From Diabrotica undecimpunctata (taxonomy: Eukaryota > Arthropoda > Insecta > Coleoptera > Chrysomelidae), in the NCBI RefSeq assembly GCF_040954645.1, contig NC_092808.1, positions 15,243,883-15,307,882 of the forward strand: DNA of 64,000 nucleotides, given 5' to 3'. The notes beneath the pieces were generated by a model. The model did no database searches, had not been told where the DNA came from, and was given only the letters and a program-made list of their open reading frames with translations. Below, piece after piece: positions 45,601-54,621 of the stretch. How positions within the stretch are numbered: position 1 is the stretch's first letter; every line of letters begins with the position of its first letter. A program made the translations under genes and the position numbers.

Positions 45601-45794
45601 AAATTAGATCTATGATTAGATTTATTTTTAGAAAAACTGATATATCTATTATCATTTATCATGATATACTAACAAATCCTGAACCTGAGGAAATAACTAC
45701 AATATTACAAGAGAATCACACTAGTCCTACGGCTGGACACTCTGGTTTTCATCGGACATACAATCGTATAAAAAAAACATTTCAAATGGAATAA
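42564..45794 (+). CDS. pol: Retroviral Pol: protease, reverse transcriptase, RNase H, start of integrase (frameshifted at end)
   Basis: The frame is open from the slippery site with no stop. Protease: FLIDTGADISL (about 42702) and a later ILGSDFF. A Ser/Asn/Lys-rich linker follows to about 43600. RT: WVVPKK, WRIVIDYRRLND, STIDLTSGFHQI, PFGLKNAPSIFQ and the catalytic YLDDIV (about 44310). RNase H: LTTDASNYAIGSIL, STTEKELLAIVWSV and YTDHKPL. The integrase begins with the His pair of its H2C2 zinc domain (TAGHSGFHRT). The frame stops at 45794 because of one extra A, probably in the A8 run near 45771-45778. The rest of integrase follows in another frame from about 45790. Pol copies viral RNA to DNA and inserts it. 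The break would abolish integrase unless it is a sequencing error. Confidence 0.92.
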   Translation, partial: LPESSTTNGRFSRSSFSSGRITTINFSVTSYVDLPLVNNSNPSSCKFLIDTGADISLIKYSKILNIPKIYSKSITLRGIDKNVLNPNKTICSCNVNFKIKDFVQTHVFYVVEDDFPLHFDGILGSDFFEINKCQIDYKENKLNFKNCSISIEYIKSPLNNDNDEFLRDQNIETSSNIDEIFPYDAKSIEDHSYLETNDIQITLSSEELLSNPIQSKSNSKSKENSSPKCVKSTEICTNKTCNSSRNHKSKSCSEEKSCSDDLILNQNSNSNSRSNKTILSARTETIVQIKVINNELSEGLCPEREIFKGVFLCPSVVKVKNDFFLTSIVNTTETDVELNDIQVAIEKIPNLQNNANIRKMSSYKDNTNSNRIAKLKNALRTDHLNSEEKSSLISICKEYNHIFYLEGDQLTSTNAITCKIPLNSNVPISTKSYRYPEVHKHEVETQIKGMLDQGIIEESTSPWNSPLWVVPKKADASAKKKWRIVIDYRRLNDITIGDSFPLPNIVDILDQLGHSKYFSTIDLTSGFHQIKMDPEDSPKTAFSTPSGHYQYSRMPFGLKNAPSIFQRLMNTVLSGIQNYRCFVYLDDIVIHADTLENHNKRLKEVFEKLSTFNLKIQPDKCEFFRREVMYLGHLITEFGVKPDEKKVCAVTDFPIPRTQKDIKSFLGLTGYYRRFIKNFSALTQPLTKLLRKNVEFNWTSIQQQSFENLKSILCSEPILQYPDFTKPFVLTTDASNYAIGSILSQGKVPDDLPIAYASRTLNKAESNYSTTEKELLAIVWSVKHFRPYLYGNKFFIYTDHKPLTWLFNVKDPGSRLVRWRLALEEYSYEIIYKPGKLNQNADCLSRPPLTISETNICEENKNPATITLQINKMSKENNDTYSQFLSKSETILITNDNIKETNEKITSFSQNLALFVSVDLNFNEIVQKQINKQFSHIEKLKAKNPRLNDIIYISDQNKNFYYIFIKNNYWDNTSYEDIFNSLIKLRDWLLNDKILKICLPRITFSYDKLSWGKIRSMIRFIFRKTDISIIIYHDILTNPEPEEITTILQENHTSPTAGHSGFHRTYNRIKKTFQME

Positions 45795-45795
45795 T

Positions 45796-46749
45796 ATGAA
45801 AAATGATATTAAAAACTTTATAAAAACCTGTGAATCTTGTCAGAAAAATAAACTCGTTAGAAAAAAATTCGTAAAGCCCATGGAGATAACAACAACAAGC
45901 TCAAATCCATTAGAAAAAATATTTTTAGATATAGTAGGTCCTTTACCTTTAACCGAGTCAGGTAATAAGTTCATATTAACATTACAAGATGACTTAACAA
46001 AATTTTCTCAAGCTTATGCAATTCCGAATCATGAAACCAAGACTATCGCTGAAAATCTGGTTCGTGGATTTATTTGCAAGTTTGGAAAACCCGATATAAT
46101 AGTTACTGATCAAGGCCGAGATTTTACTTCCAAATTATTTTCTCAAATCGCCAAGCTTTTTAAAATCAGACATATAAATTGTACTGCTTATCATCCAGAA
46201 TCAAATGCTGCATTAGAAAGGAGTCACGCTACTTTAGCAGACTACCTTAAACATTATATTAAAGCTGATCAATCCGATTGGGACGAATGGCTAGATTTTG
46301 CTATGTTTTCATATAATACAACTAATCATACTTCAACCAAATTCACACCATATGAACTAATATTTGGATATACACCTAATCTACCTAGCAGTATAATACG
46401 ACCAGTAGAACTCAAATATACATATGAAGATTATTTAGATAATTTAACACTTAAGCTTAGAAAATCTCATGAGTTAGCAAAAACGAATCTATTAGAATCT
46501 AAAGTAGTCAGTAAAAAATATTATGACCAAAAGATTAATGACACCGTTTTCTTAGAAGGACAATTAGTATATCTCCAAAATGAGCAAACAAAGAAGGGTC
46601 AAACCAAAAAACTTACACAAAATTATAATGGACCTTATAAAATTCTAGAGATAAATTCTCCTGTCAATTGCACAATTTTAGTAAATAAAAAACCAATAAA
46701 AGTTCACATGAATAGATTGAAACATGCTTTTGTTTCAGGTATGCAATAA
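45796..46749 (+). CDS. Retroviral integrase (separated from pol by a frameshift)
   Basis: This frame carries the Cys pair of the zinc domain (CESCQ), then the DD35E core: FLDIVGPLPL (first Asp), IVTDQGRDFTS (second Asp) and NAALERSHATL (Glu, 35 residues after the second Asp by count). The C-terminal part has YNGPYKIL, a GPY/F-type motif. It overlaps the env acceptor at its 3' end. It has no natural start of its own and would depend on the upstream frame of pol. The ATG at 45796 is not expected to be used. Confidence 0.9.
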   Translation: MKNDIKNFIKTCESCQKNKLVRKKFVKPMEITTTSSNPLEKIFLDIVGPLPLTESGNKFILTLQDDLTKFSQAYAIPNHETKTIAENLVRGFICKFGKPDIIVTDQGRDFTSKLFSQIAKLFKIRHINCTAYHPESNAALERSHATLADYLKHYIKADQSDWDEWLDFAMFSYNTTNHTSTKFTPYELIFGYTPNLPSSIIRPVELKYTYEDYLDNLTLKLRKSHELAKTNLLESKVVSKKYYDQKINDTVFLEGQLVYLQNEQTKKGQTKKLTQNYNGPYKILEINSPVNCTILVNKKPIKVHMNRLKHAFVSGMQ

Positions 46750-48695
46750 TATGGCTGACAAATAGTGAACAAATTCACAAGAAATATACCAATACTCCTA
46801 TCAACAAATCACCTGGAATCTATTACGAACACATAAAAAATGTTCAATTTATTGAAACTCATTGGAACATATTAAGTCATATTCCTTTACAACCTTTTAC
46901 AGACAAATTAAATTTTGTAGATCTCACCTATCAAAAAACATTAAGACTGTGTCAAAACAAACCAGTTCTTATTGAATTACGATTATGCGATACTTCACTA
47001 AAACTCTTAGGACAAATCATACCTAGACTCTTTCAAGATGAACAAACTTTAAAAAACATAATTCTGCATGAACATTTTAGACCAAAACGCGCTCTATTTA
47101 ATGCAATTGGATCTGTTTTCAGGACCTTATTCGGTACCTTAGACAGTGATGATGCTGAAAATTTCAATAATGCTATTAACAAAGCTGAAAGTAACGAAAA
47201 TCATCTTCTTGATTTACTAAAACAACAAATTCATGTAGTAAAAGCCACGATTGCAAATTTTAATAACTCTATTACAAATCTAGACCGAAACAAAGTGATT
47301 TTTGATAAAAATTTTGAATCAATTACCAATTACACAGATAAAATGAATAATAAATATTTTAATTTAGATTTAAAACAAAAAATTGAAGAACATTTTACCT
47401 TACTAACTTTCTTTATAACAGAATTACAACAAGAATATTCTACTTTAATAAACGTTATTCTATTTGCAAGAAATAATAACCTTCATCCTTCTGTTATAAC
47501 ACCTGAGCAACTAATTCAAGAATTATCTAAAACGGTAACGCATTTACCTAGTACATCGACTTATCCATTTCCATTGACTATCGATTATGCTCATAAATAT
47601 TTCGATATCATTTTACTTAAATATATATATTTTGATAACAAGATTTTAATTACGGTTAGTATACCTTTGGTTAGTAATACTCCTTATTCTCTTTTTAAAC
47701 TAATATCTCTTCCTATAATTCATCCAACATTAAAGAGACTTACCTTTATTCTTCCATCTGTCAAATATCTTGTTCTTTCAGAAAATAGAAACATTTATGT
47801 TACTATTGATACATTAGAAGACTGTTATTCATTAGATGAAGAAAAACTTATTTGCAAAAATCCTGATACTTTCCGATTTACACACACTAATCCAATTTGT
47901 GAAACTGAATTGTTAACTTCAATAACAAACATACCATCTAGTTGCGATACTCGTATAATTCAAACAGAATATGAAATTTGGCATAAATTAAACAAACCAA
48001 ATTCTTGGATATATGTTTTACCCAAACCAACAGATTTAACTTTAAGCTGTCAGACTAGTACGCCAATATCTATTGTTCTTTCAAACACAGGTATTTTTTC
48101 TACTTCGAATAATTGCAAAACTTACACCGGATCAACTATTTTGATATCTGTCTCAAATCCAAAAGAAAGTAATTTTCAGTCTATCATTCCAGATTTATCC
48201 CTTCCAGAAGTCTGTTGTGATGATATTAAGATAAATAATGAATCCAAATTACACCTTGTTCCCTTACAATTAAATAATCTCGATCGAGATGCATTAAATT
48301 TAGCAAGCCATAAACTAGATAATTTAGAGAAAATGACCTCAGAAACAAATATTAATTTTTCAGACACAATAAAAAATAGTTCTTATTTCACTTATGCAAT
48401 CTTATTTTTGATAAAATGTATGTTACTTTATATTTTATACAGGATAATTAAATATTTTTACCGACGATTTCGTAGAAATCCGTCACATAGTTGTCAACAA
48501 ATTACAAATTGTTTAACACTAAATATATGTCAAAGTAAACGAAAACATGTACATGAGACAGATTTAAGTATAGATTGTAAACATAATAAAGACAATAATT
48601 ATAGTGAATCCAAAAAGTGTGAAGAGACTAGTTTCACAGAGACTACACCGATAAGACGAAGTGAAAGACTATCGAGACTAATAGAAACTATTTAA
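46739..48695 (+). CDS. env: Retroviral envelope glycoprotein (spliced; main exon)
   Basis: The frame is open from the splice acceptor at 46738 to a stop at 48695. Joined with the leader ATG (41489-41514) it gives about 660 residues. The N-terminus is hydrophobic, fitting a signal peptide. A furin-like RPKR (47079-47090) is followed by a hydrophobic segment like a fusion peptide, then long helices, Cys residues in the ectodomain (CYSLDEEKLIC, CCDD) and one membrane segment at about 48385-48460. A basic cytoplasmic tail ends the protein. This resembles the baculovirus F-type envelope of errantiviruses, which drives membrane fusion and can allow transfer between cells. No break seen. Most ORF callers would start at 47295, cutting off the cleavage site. 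Confidence 0.88.
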
Positions 48696-48779
48696 ATGTG
48701 TTAAAATAAAATAATAATGTATACAAATGTTTTATACCATTTAAATGAAAATTCATTTTACAATTATTTTCATTCTTAC

Positions 48780-48788
48780 AAAAGGAGG
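48780..48788 (+). promoter_or_regulatory. Polypurine tract
   Basis: AAAAGGAGG immediately precedes the 3' LTR. It primes plus-strand DNA synthesis. Confidence 0.85.
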
Positions 48789-49300
48789 TGTAATGTACCT
48801 ACCTACTCACATGTAAGATAATTAAAGTATCTATGTATTTCTATATAGTTTTTAGTCACCTGGTATATGTTATTTACAATTATGAAAAGTTCTCATGTAT
48901 AATCACTAATAATTATTTGCTGTTAGAAATCAGAATCAATACTCTTCATAAATATTTTCCTATTTAGAATAAATAAGTTTCGCTAGTTTATTCACCTAAT
49001 ACTTCGTATCTATGGAATAATAATAATTTATTTCTCTTATTTCTTTGTTCGATAAGCTATCCGTATTTGCTATTTTAATATTAATATTTGAGTCCAATCT
49101 CTTGTACTCAAATCCATCCAAAAACATCGTTAAATAATTGTAGATAACAGAACTTATATATTCATAGTTTTAAGAAATAACAAGCAGAGTGTAATTTTCA
49201 TCCTCTAATATAATAAATTTATACATGTCAATATATTCTGTTTAATTCCAAAACAAAGAGTTAGTCCGGAGAAGAAATAAACGCATAGTATTCCATAACA
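48789..49300 (+). repeat. 3' LTR of the retrovirus
   Basis: 512 bp, TGTAATG to CATAACA, with the same sequence as 40727-41238 as far as I can compare. Confidence 0.95.
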
Positions 49301-49304
49301 GCAT

Positions 49305-50760
49305 TATAACGTTAATCGTTTGCAGTTTTCTACGGAATTTCGTTACAAAATTACAGTTTGTTTCAAAAGATAAAACTTCACATAACCAAATTTAAAACAC
49401 AATATAACATCAGCATCTTCAAAAACTCTTAGCAATTTTCAAAGGTCGTAAAAACTACTTAAAAGAAATTAAAGCTATCATCCCCCACAAAACTGTTTAC
49501 AAACACACAATCAAATCCTGTTCGAAATCGACCCTAAAAACTGATTTAAAGCGAAGCCCTCAAGTAGCATCTACCTTCACAAATTTTTATAAAAGCCAAC
49601 CTTTAACAGTTGAAAAAGACAACTTTTAAAAGCGGCGAACGATCAGCATCTCTGGCACGAAGGGCAGAAGAGCTTAAGGGCGAGATTACGCCTTTTCATC
49701 TCTGTCTCTCGGTTCGGTCAGGATAACCTTTCCATGTGGACACTCGAGAGCTCTACACTGAAAAGGAGGAATTGTGAACATCCCGATTTTGAAACCTATA
49801 CAAGTATCTCGTTATCTGAATACGATGAAACCGAACTTATATTGTGGTTAAGTCAAAGGCGTATCAAAGGGGACGTGAATAAATTTCTCCTTCGATCCTA
49901 ACACCCATATCGTTTCAATATTTGCAGTATTTTTATTAAATCACAACAACAGTAAAAAATTTGATTTTTAAATTTTTGATCTGATTTCTTTACTAAAAAT
50001 AATGCCTCACATGTAGGTACCTCAATAACATAATAGTAATTCTGTAATACACATTAATAATTAAAACTTACTAATAATAAAAATATCAGTAAAAAGCAAG
50101 CATTTTTCGCAAATCCTATTCAATTTCAGCTATAGGTCAACACCATCTTCATACAGGTTACAAATGTGATTTTGAAAACTCCAGAACCATAGCCTCCATC
50201 CATTCTATAAACCAAAGAATTATCTGAGAAGCCATAGAAATTGAAAAAAGTCCAAATTGTCTTAAAAGAGATGGCAGCATAAGGTTACCTTCGACTTGGA
50301 GGCCTCTCATAAAGAAAATATCGTCCAAAATCTCCAAATCCTACTGGCAGAAATGTTCACGCCACCATTAATATTAGACAAAACACCACACAAAACTAGA
50401 AAGTATTAAAAATATACAGACTTAATATGTAGTATCATCACGTTAGAAGAATGAAGAAATACAAATTGCCGAGAATTATCCTTAAAGGAAAAACTCTAGA
50501 GAACCCTAGAAGTAGTTGATAATTTACCTCCCAGCAAATATTACAGTGATGCATCAATCAATATTAACCGAACGAAAGATTTTCAACAATAATAAAAAGA
50601 AAAAACCCTAACTTTTTGCGTTCACACATGTAAACGTTAGATGTTCCGTTGCTAAATTAGTCCATTGAAATGCTACATTTTTAGGCCTTAGCATGCATTT
50701 TATAGAGGACGCAATTTTATATTTTTGGTGTACTGGGAAAATAAGTATAAGGGTGGGTTC
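49305..50760. other. Non-coding, unassigned
   Basis: No supported gene. A weak RTE-type trace (minor HVRRMKKYKLPRIILKGK-like reading) appears near 50430-50500. A less AT-rich part at 49630-49790 has no ORF. Confidence 0.35.
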
Positions 50761-52640
50761 AAGTTTATGTGTAAACTAGAAATCCCACAAAAAATTTTAT
50801 AGAATGGTATGAAAAATATGGGAGATTGTATCAAGAATACAGCGAAAGCCAAGACCAATAAATTGCGGACGAACTACTAAACAGTTTGGATGCAGCCAGA
50901 TGATAAAAATGTATGGAAACTGTGGAAAAACTAGCTTTTGGTAAATTAAGCAGAAAAGCATGGTGTTTACTTAAAAAACTTGGAGCAGACTCCCAACTAG
51001 AGATAAAGTATCAATAGCTCCCAACAGAATGGCCTCCCGCATTATAGCAACCTCAAGAGCACGTGGAGATCGTGACCACACCACCAAAGTAAAACAAGAA
51101 CTAAAAATACTAAAGTCTGCATGCCCGCCTACATCTGAATACTGTGACGAGTTTACTAGAGAAGAAATTATTTTATCAATATCAAAAATTAGGTCTGAAA
51201 ACGCACCCGGCTCCAATATAATCCATCCAGAATTTTCACTCCATTGTGGCCAATATGCTAGGAAGTGGCTAGCTGATTTCTATACAGATATGTTAAAATC
51301 AGGAGAAATTCCTCATTTACTAAAAAAGGCCTCCATTAAAGCCATATTAAAACCAGGAAGGGCAAATGATCAGCCCCAGAATTACCTAATGATTGCACTG
51401 CTGAAGCAATGAAGCTGAAAGCAAAAAACATTCGTTGCTTTCATTAACCTATCAGCTGCATACATTACCCTCTGGAGACAAGGACTAGTCTGCAAACTAA
51501 CTTGTGCCATCTCGTGTCAAAAGGTAACTAAACTCATTGATAGCATGCTCACCGACAGACCTATTTAAGTCACAATGGACAACTTTAAAAGTGTCCAAAT
51601 GAAGCTCAGCAATAGACTGCCACAGGGATATCTTTTGACATACTTACTGTTTAATTTATACATCGCTGACCTACCTGGGACAATTTTACAGAAATTTGGC
51701 TACGCTGACAACTGGGCCATTGCAGAAAGACATAATAACATGGATATTACAGAAACAATACTAACGGGTGACCTTGCCGTTATGGGAGAATACTTTTGCA
51801 AATGGAGGCCACGGCCCAATGTAACGAAAACCGAAGTGTGCTATTTCCATCTGAATAATGCTCAAGTCAATAAAAAAACTCTCCGTTTACTTTGAAAACA
51901 GACTGCTCACTCGTAACTCAACACCAAAATAATTAAGTCCAAAAGCTATGTGGTACCACATGGGATTCCTTAGCCTCCGTACTCAGATCATCCGCCCTCG
52001 GACTTGTAAACTCGGCGGCTGAATATGCTTCCGCGGTATGGCCCAATAGCAAACACACGAAGATTATTGAAATCAAATTAAACCAGACAATGCGAATGGT
52101 CTCAGGTACAATTAGACCCACACCGAACTATTGGCTTCCCATTTTTAGTCACATTCCAGCGCCGAAACTGCGAAGAAGTCATTCTCTTAGAAAATATCGA
52201 AAAATCGAGGCTAACCATCAACTACCCATCCGCCATGATAAGCTTGATATCAAAATAAACAGACTGCGCTCCAGATATCTTTCATTGCTAAGAGCGAACT
52301 CCTTACATCAGGAACATTTCAACCTCACCAACTCTTGGAGAAGACAATGGGAGAACGACTCACCACATGAAGCACACCGAATGGCCTGACAACGCTAAAC
52401 ATAATAAGAACAAGCAGCGGTAGATGTGCTGATAGCTTATATAGATGGAGAAAAGTCCTTACTTCTGAGTGTGACTGTGGTACACAACGACAGACCGTCC
52501 GTCACATTGTTGAAGAATGCCCCCGAATACGATTCCCTGGAGTTTTCGATGAGTTCCTGAATGCGACCGAAAATGTTTTACATTATATTAATAATATATT
52601 AGATTATGTTCGTTTGTAATACTTTATGTAACGTTTTGGA
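50760..52640 (+). pseudogene. Jockey-type LINE (RT and C-terminal Cys region), decayed
   Basis: From about 50800 the linker reads in broken frames (LNSLDAAR, KLSRKAWCLLKKLG). RT pieces follow: FTREEIILSISKIRSENAPGSN and FYTDMLKSGEIPHLL (51029-51412), a VAFINLSAAY trace, LSNRLPQGYLLTYLLFNLYI and FGYADNWAIA (51575-51895). C-terminal parts include LVNSAAEYASAVW, MRMVSGTIRPTPNYWLPIFSHI and LRRSHSL (52090-52389), and a CDCGTQRQTVRHIVEECP Cys/His motif near 52470-52525. The last is typical of Jockey-like C-termini. The catalytic box is YADN. Many frame breaks. An AATAAA-containing 3' part lies at about 52690. Confidence 0.75.
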
Positions 52641-53133
52641 ATGATTTTTAATTTGATTGCGAATTTGACCGGGTTCTTGATTACTCGTAAGAATACAATA
52701 AAAACGAACCGTTAGACTTACTTTTTTATTATATGTATATGTATTTTTTATTTATATCATTTTAAATGAATTTATCATTTTTTTAACATATTTTTATGTT
52801 AATAATAATTTATTATATACCCTTTTCGCCACCACAAAACTTATCCCACCACGAACGCTTCTGTTGCACGAAAAAGCAACAATCGACAGAGATGAAGTTT
52901 AATAAGAGCATTATCCTAAGATAAATTTTTTGGTAAAGAAAATATCAAAACAAACTTACATAGACATCATTCGTTTTACGTTTTGTGTGTCCAAAGTGTC
53001 CAATTTTTTTAAACCTTCAAAAGGGTGTAAGTCAATTATACTGTCCTTTAAGTTTTTTATATAGAGACATCATTGCAGAGAATTTGCTGTTTCTCCATAC
53101 TTTTCAGGATAAAACACAACATTATCAGCTTAC
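52640..53133. other. Non-coding stretch
   Basis: AT-rich 3' flank of the Jockey relic. The part after about 52980 may belong to the gene relic that resumes at 53714. Confidence 0.35.
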
Positions 53134-53713
53134 AAGATCGGCAAATAAATAAATAAATATCTCGGAGCAACAATCACTGCAGATAACGATATCGCGAAAG
53201 AGATTAAAGGAAGAATTCATGCAGCAAACAGATGTATGTACAGCCTCCATAATACTATTAAATCTACCACGAACATCAAAGATTAGAATATATAAAACGG
53301 TGATTAGACCGGTGCTCATGTATTCGTGTGAGATGTCGACCCTGACTAAAGAAACTGAAAGAAAACTTAAAGGAAAATCCTCAGAAGAATCTTTGGGCCT
53401 TATTACGACATTAATAGCAACCAATACCGAATGAGAACAAACGCTGAGGTCAAGCAGATGTATAGAGCGAGCGATATAGTCCAACAGATTAAATCCCAAC
53501 GTCTAAGATGGGCTGGCCATGTCCATAGACTCCCTAATAATCGCCTTGCCAAGTTAACACAGGGGTCAGATCATATGGTCAGATCTGAGAACAATGGGGC
53601 TACCCACTGACCCAACTATTATGGACGACCATTCAAGATGGAAGCATATTGTGCAGTCAGCCAAAACCCACCCCGGGTTGTAGTGCTACGAGAAGAAGAA
53701 GAAGATCGGCAAA
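53134..53713 (+). mobile_element. RTE LINE 3'-end insertion with 12 bp target duplication
   Basis: AAGATCGGCAAA occurs at 53134-53145 and 53702-53713. The insert carries only the C-terminal LINE part: YLGATITADNDIAKEIKGRI, HAANRCMYSL, KIRIYKTVIRPVLMYSCEM, ASDIVQQIKSQRLRWAGHVHRL and an ending in GAAGAAGAAGAAG. Several stops and frame changes are present. Its tail is the GAA type shared by other RTE copies here. Confidence 0.85.
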
Positions 53714-54170
53714 CTTAAATTAATCAAAGAGTTAGGTAGCGGAACAGCATTATTTCTCAGTGAAAAGGTCGAGACATTTTTGCTCACTGTCGTTGGCGAA
53801 CGAGTTTCGTCCTTTTCTATGGTAGAAATAAAGATGATTCTCATACAGCATGAGATGCAACCAATTCGCCAAGAGAGCGACCAAAAATACATTTAACTTA
53901 TCATCGCTTCCGCCAATACAAGATGCAGCTCATTTCCACAGTATCACCAAGAAACACTGCGATCCTGAAGATTGGAGCTATAAAAAGCATGGAAAAATTT
54001 GGATACCAATTAAAACTCTCAAAACTCCAGCATTCCTGTACTTTATTTATACTGAAATTTATTTTTTGCAGATGCAGATGCAAAGAAAACTGTGGAAGTA
54101 TGTGTGGTTGCTGAAAAACAAGCCTCAAATGCTCTGCTTTGTGCCTCAATTATTCTGGTGAAACCTGCGG
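53714..54170 (+). pseudogene. Relic of a Cys-rich (CXC-like) protein gene
   Basis: Frames 53850-54161 and 53923-54114 overlap and carry SSLPPIQDAAHFHS, a DPEDWSYK motif, then CRCRCKENCGSMCGC followed by KCSALCLNYSGETCGN. A LPPT-A-FHS motif, an EWG-like motif, then Cys-rich repeats is a pattern I recall from uncharacterised multicopy insect loci that may belong to a transposable element. The copy is broken, with at least one frame shift and one in-frame stop within the Cys region. Upstream parts are cut by the RTE LINE at 53134-53713. The family name is unknown to me. Confidence 0.5.
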
Positions 54171-54512
54171 TAATATCATGAAAATATCAAAATTAATCAA
54201 AATATTCGAAGAATTCGAAGATAAATTGCCCACAATGACTTCAATTTTAACTCCCGTTCTTCCGTGAACGTTCAACTTCGATACCGAATTAGACTTTGAA
54301 CCACAATCTGGACCATCAAAAAAAAATGAAAAGACAATAACTGAAAAACACCTTTATAAATATATTAATATGCTCAATATTATCTCGCCTGGAAATTGTT
54401 TGTTGATTAGGTCTAATAAGTATTAAAATAATATTTGGTTGTGTGCCCGAATATATAAACTTTTTTCCATAGCTAATGTTAAAGTGTTGCTATAACAACT
54501 ATTTTGAGTAGA

Positions 54513-54575
54513 TAAAGTATCACTTTAACCGCAAGGGTAGATAAAGTGACACTTTAACAGCAAGAGTAGATAAAA
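54513..54575. repeat. Palindromic tandem repeat beside the tyrosine recombinase gene
   Basis: A unit of about 30 bp, GTAGATAAAGT..CACTTTAAC..GCAAG, occurs twice, then a partial third copy begins. Each contains an inverted pair, TAAAGT and ACTTTA, with a 1-3 base centre. It lies about 50 bp beyond the 3' end of the recombinase gene. Confidence 0.75.
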
Positions 54576-54621
54576 TGTTTTACCTTTTTTTTATTCAATA
54601 AAATTTACAAATTCAAACACA

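Larger units (their letters stand above)
40723..49304 (+). mobile_element. Errantivirus-like (Ty3/gypsy with env) endogenous retrovirus, full length
   Basis: The provirus spans 40727-49300 (8574 bp) and is flanked by GCAT on both sides (40723-40726, 49301-49304). Order: LTR, primer site, leader with splice donor, gag, protease, RT, RNase H, integrase, env, polypurine tract, LTR. This is the arrangement of insect errantiviruses. The two LTRs look identical over 512 bp, so insertion was recent. All reading frames are open except for one frameshift in pol at the start of integrase. No other element has inserted into it. The env carries a protease-cleavage-like site and a membrane anchor. Confidence 0.93.

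Noticed and set aside
43641..45794. Pol start at the ATG 43641
   Set aside because: The same frame is open back to the slippery site at 42558 and includes the protease, so pol begins by frameshift.
47295..48695. Env start at the ATG 47295
   Set aside because: The frame is open upstream to the splice acceptor at 46738 and includes the cleavage site, so this internal ATG is unlikely to be the start.
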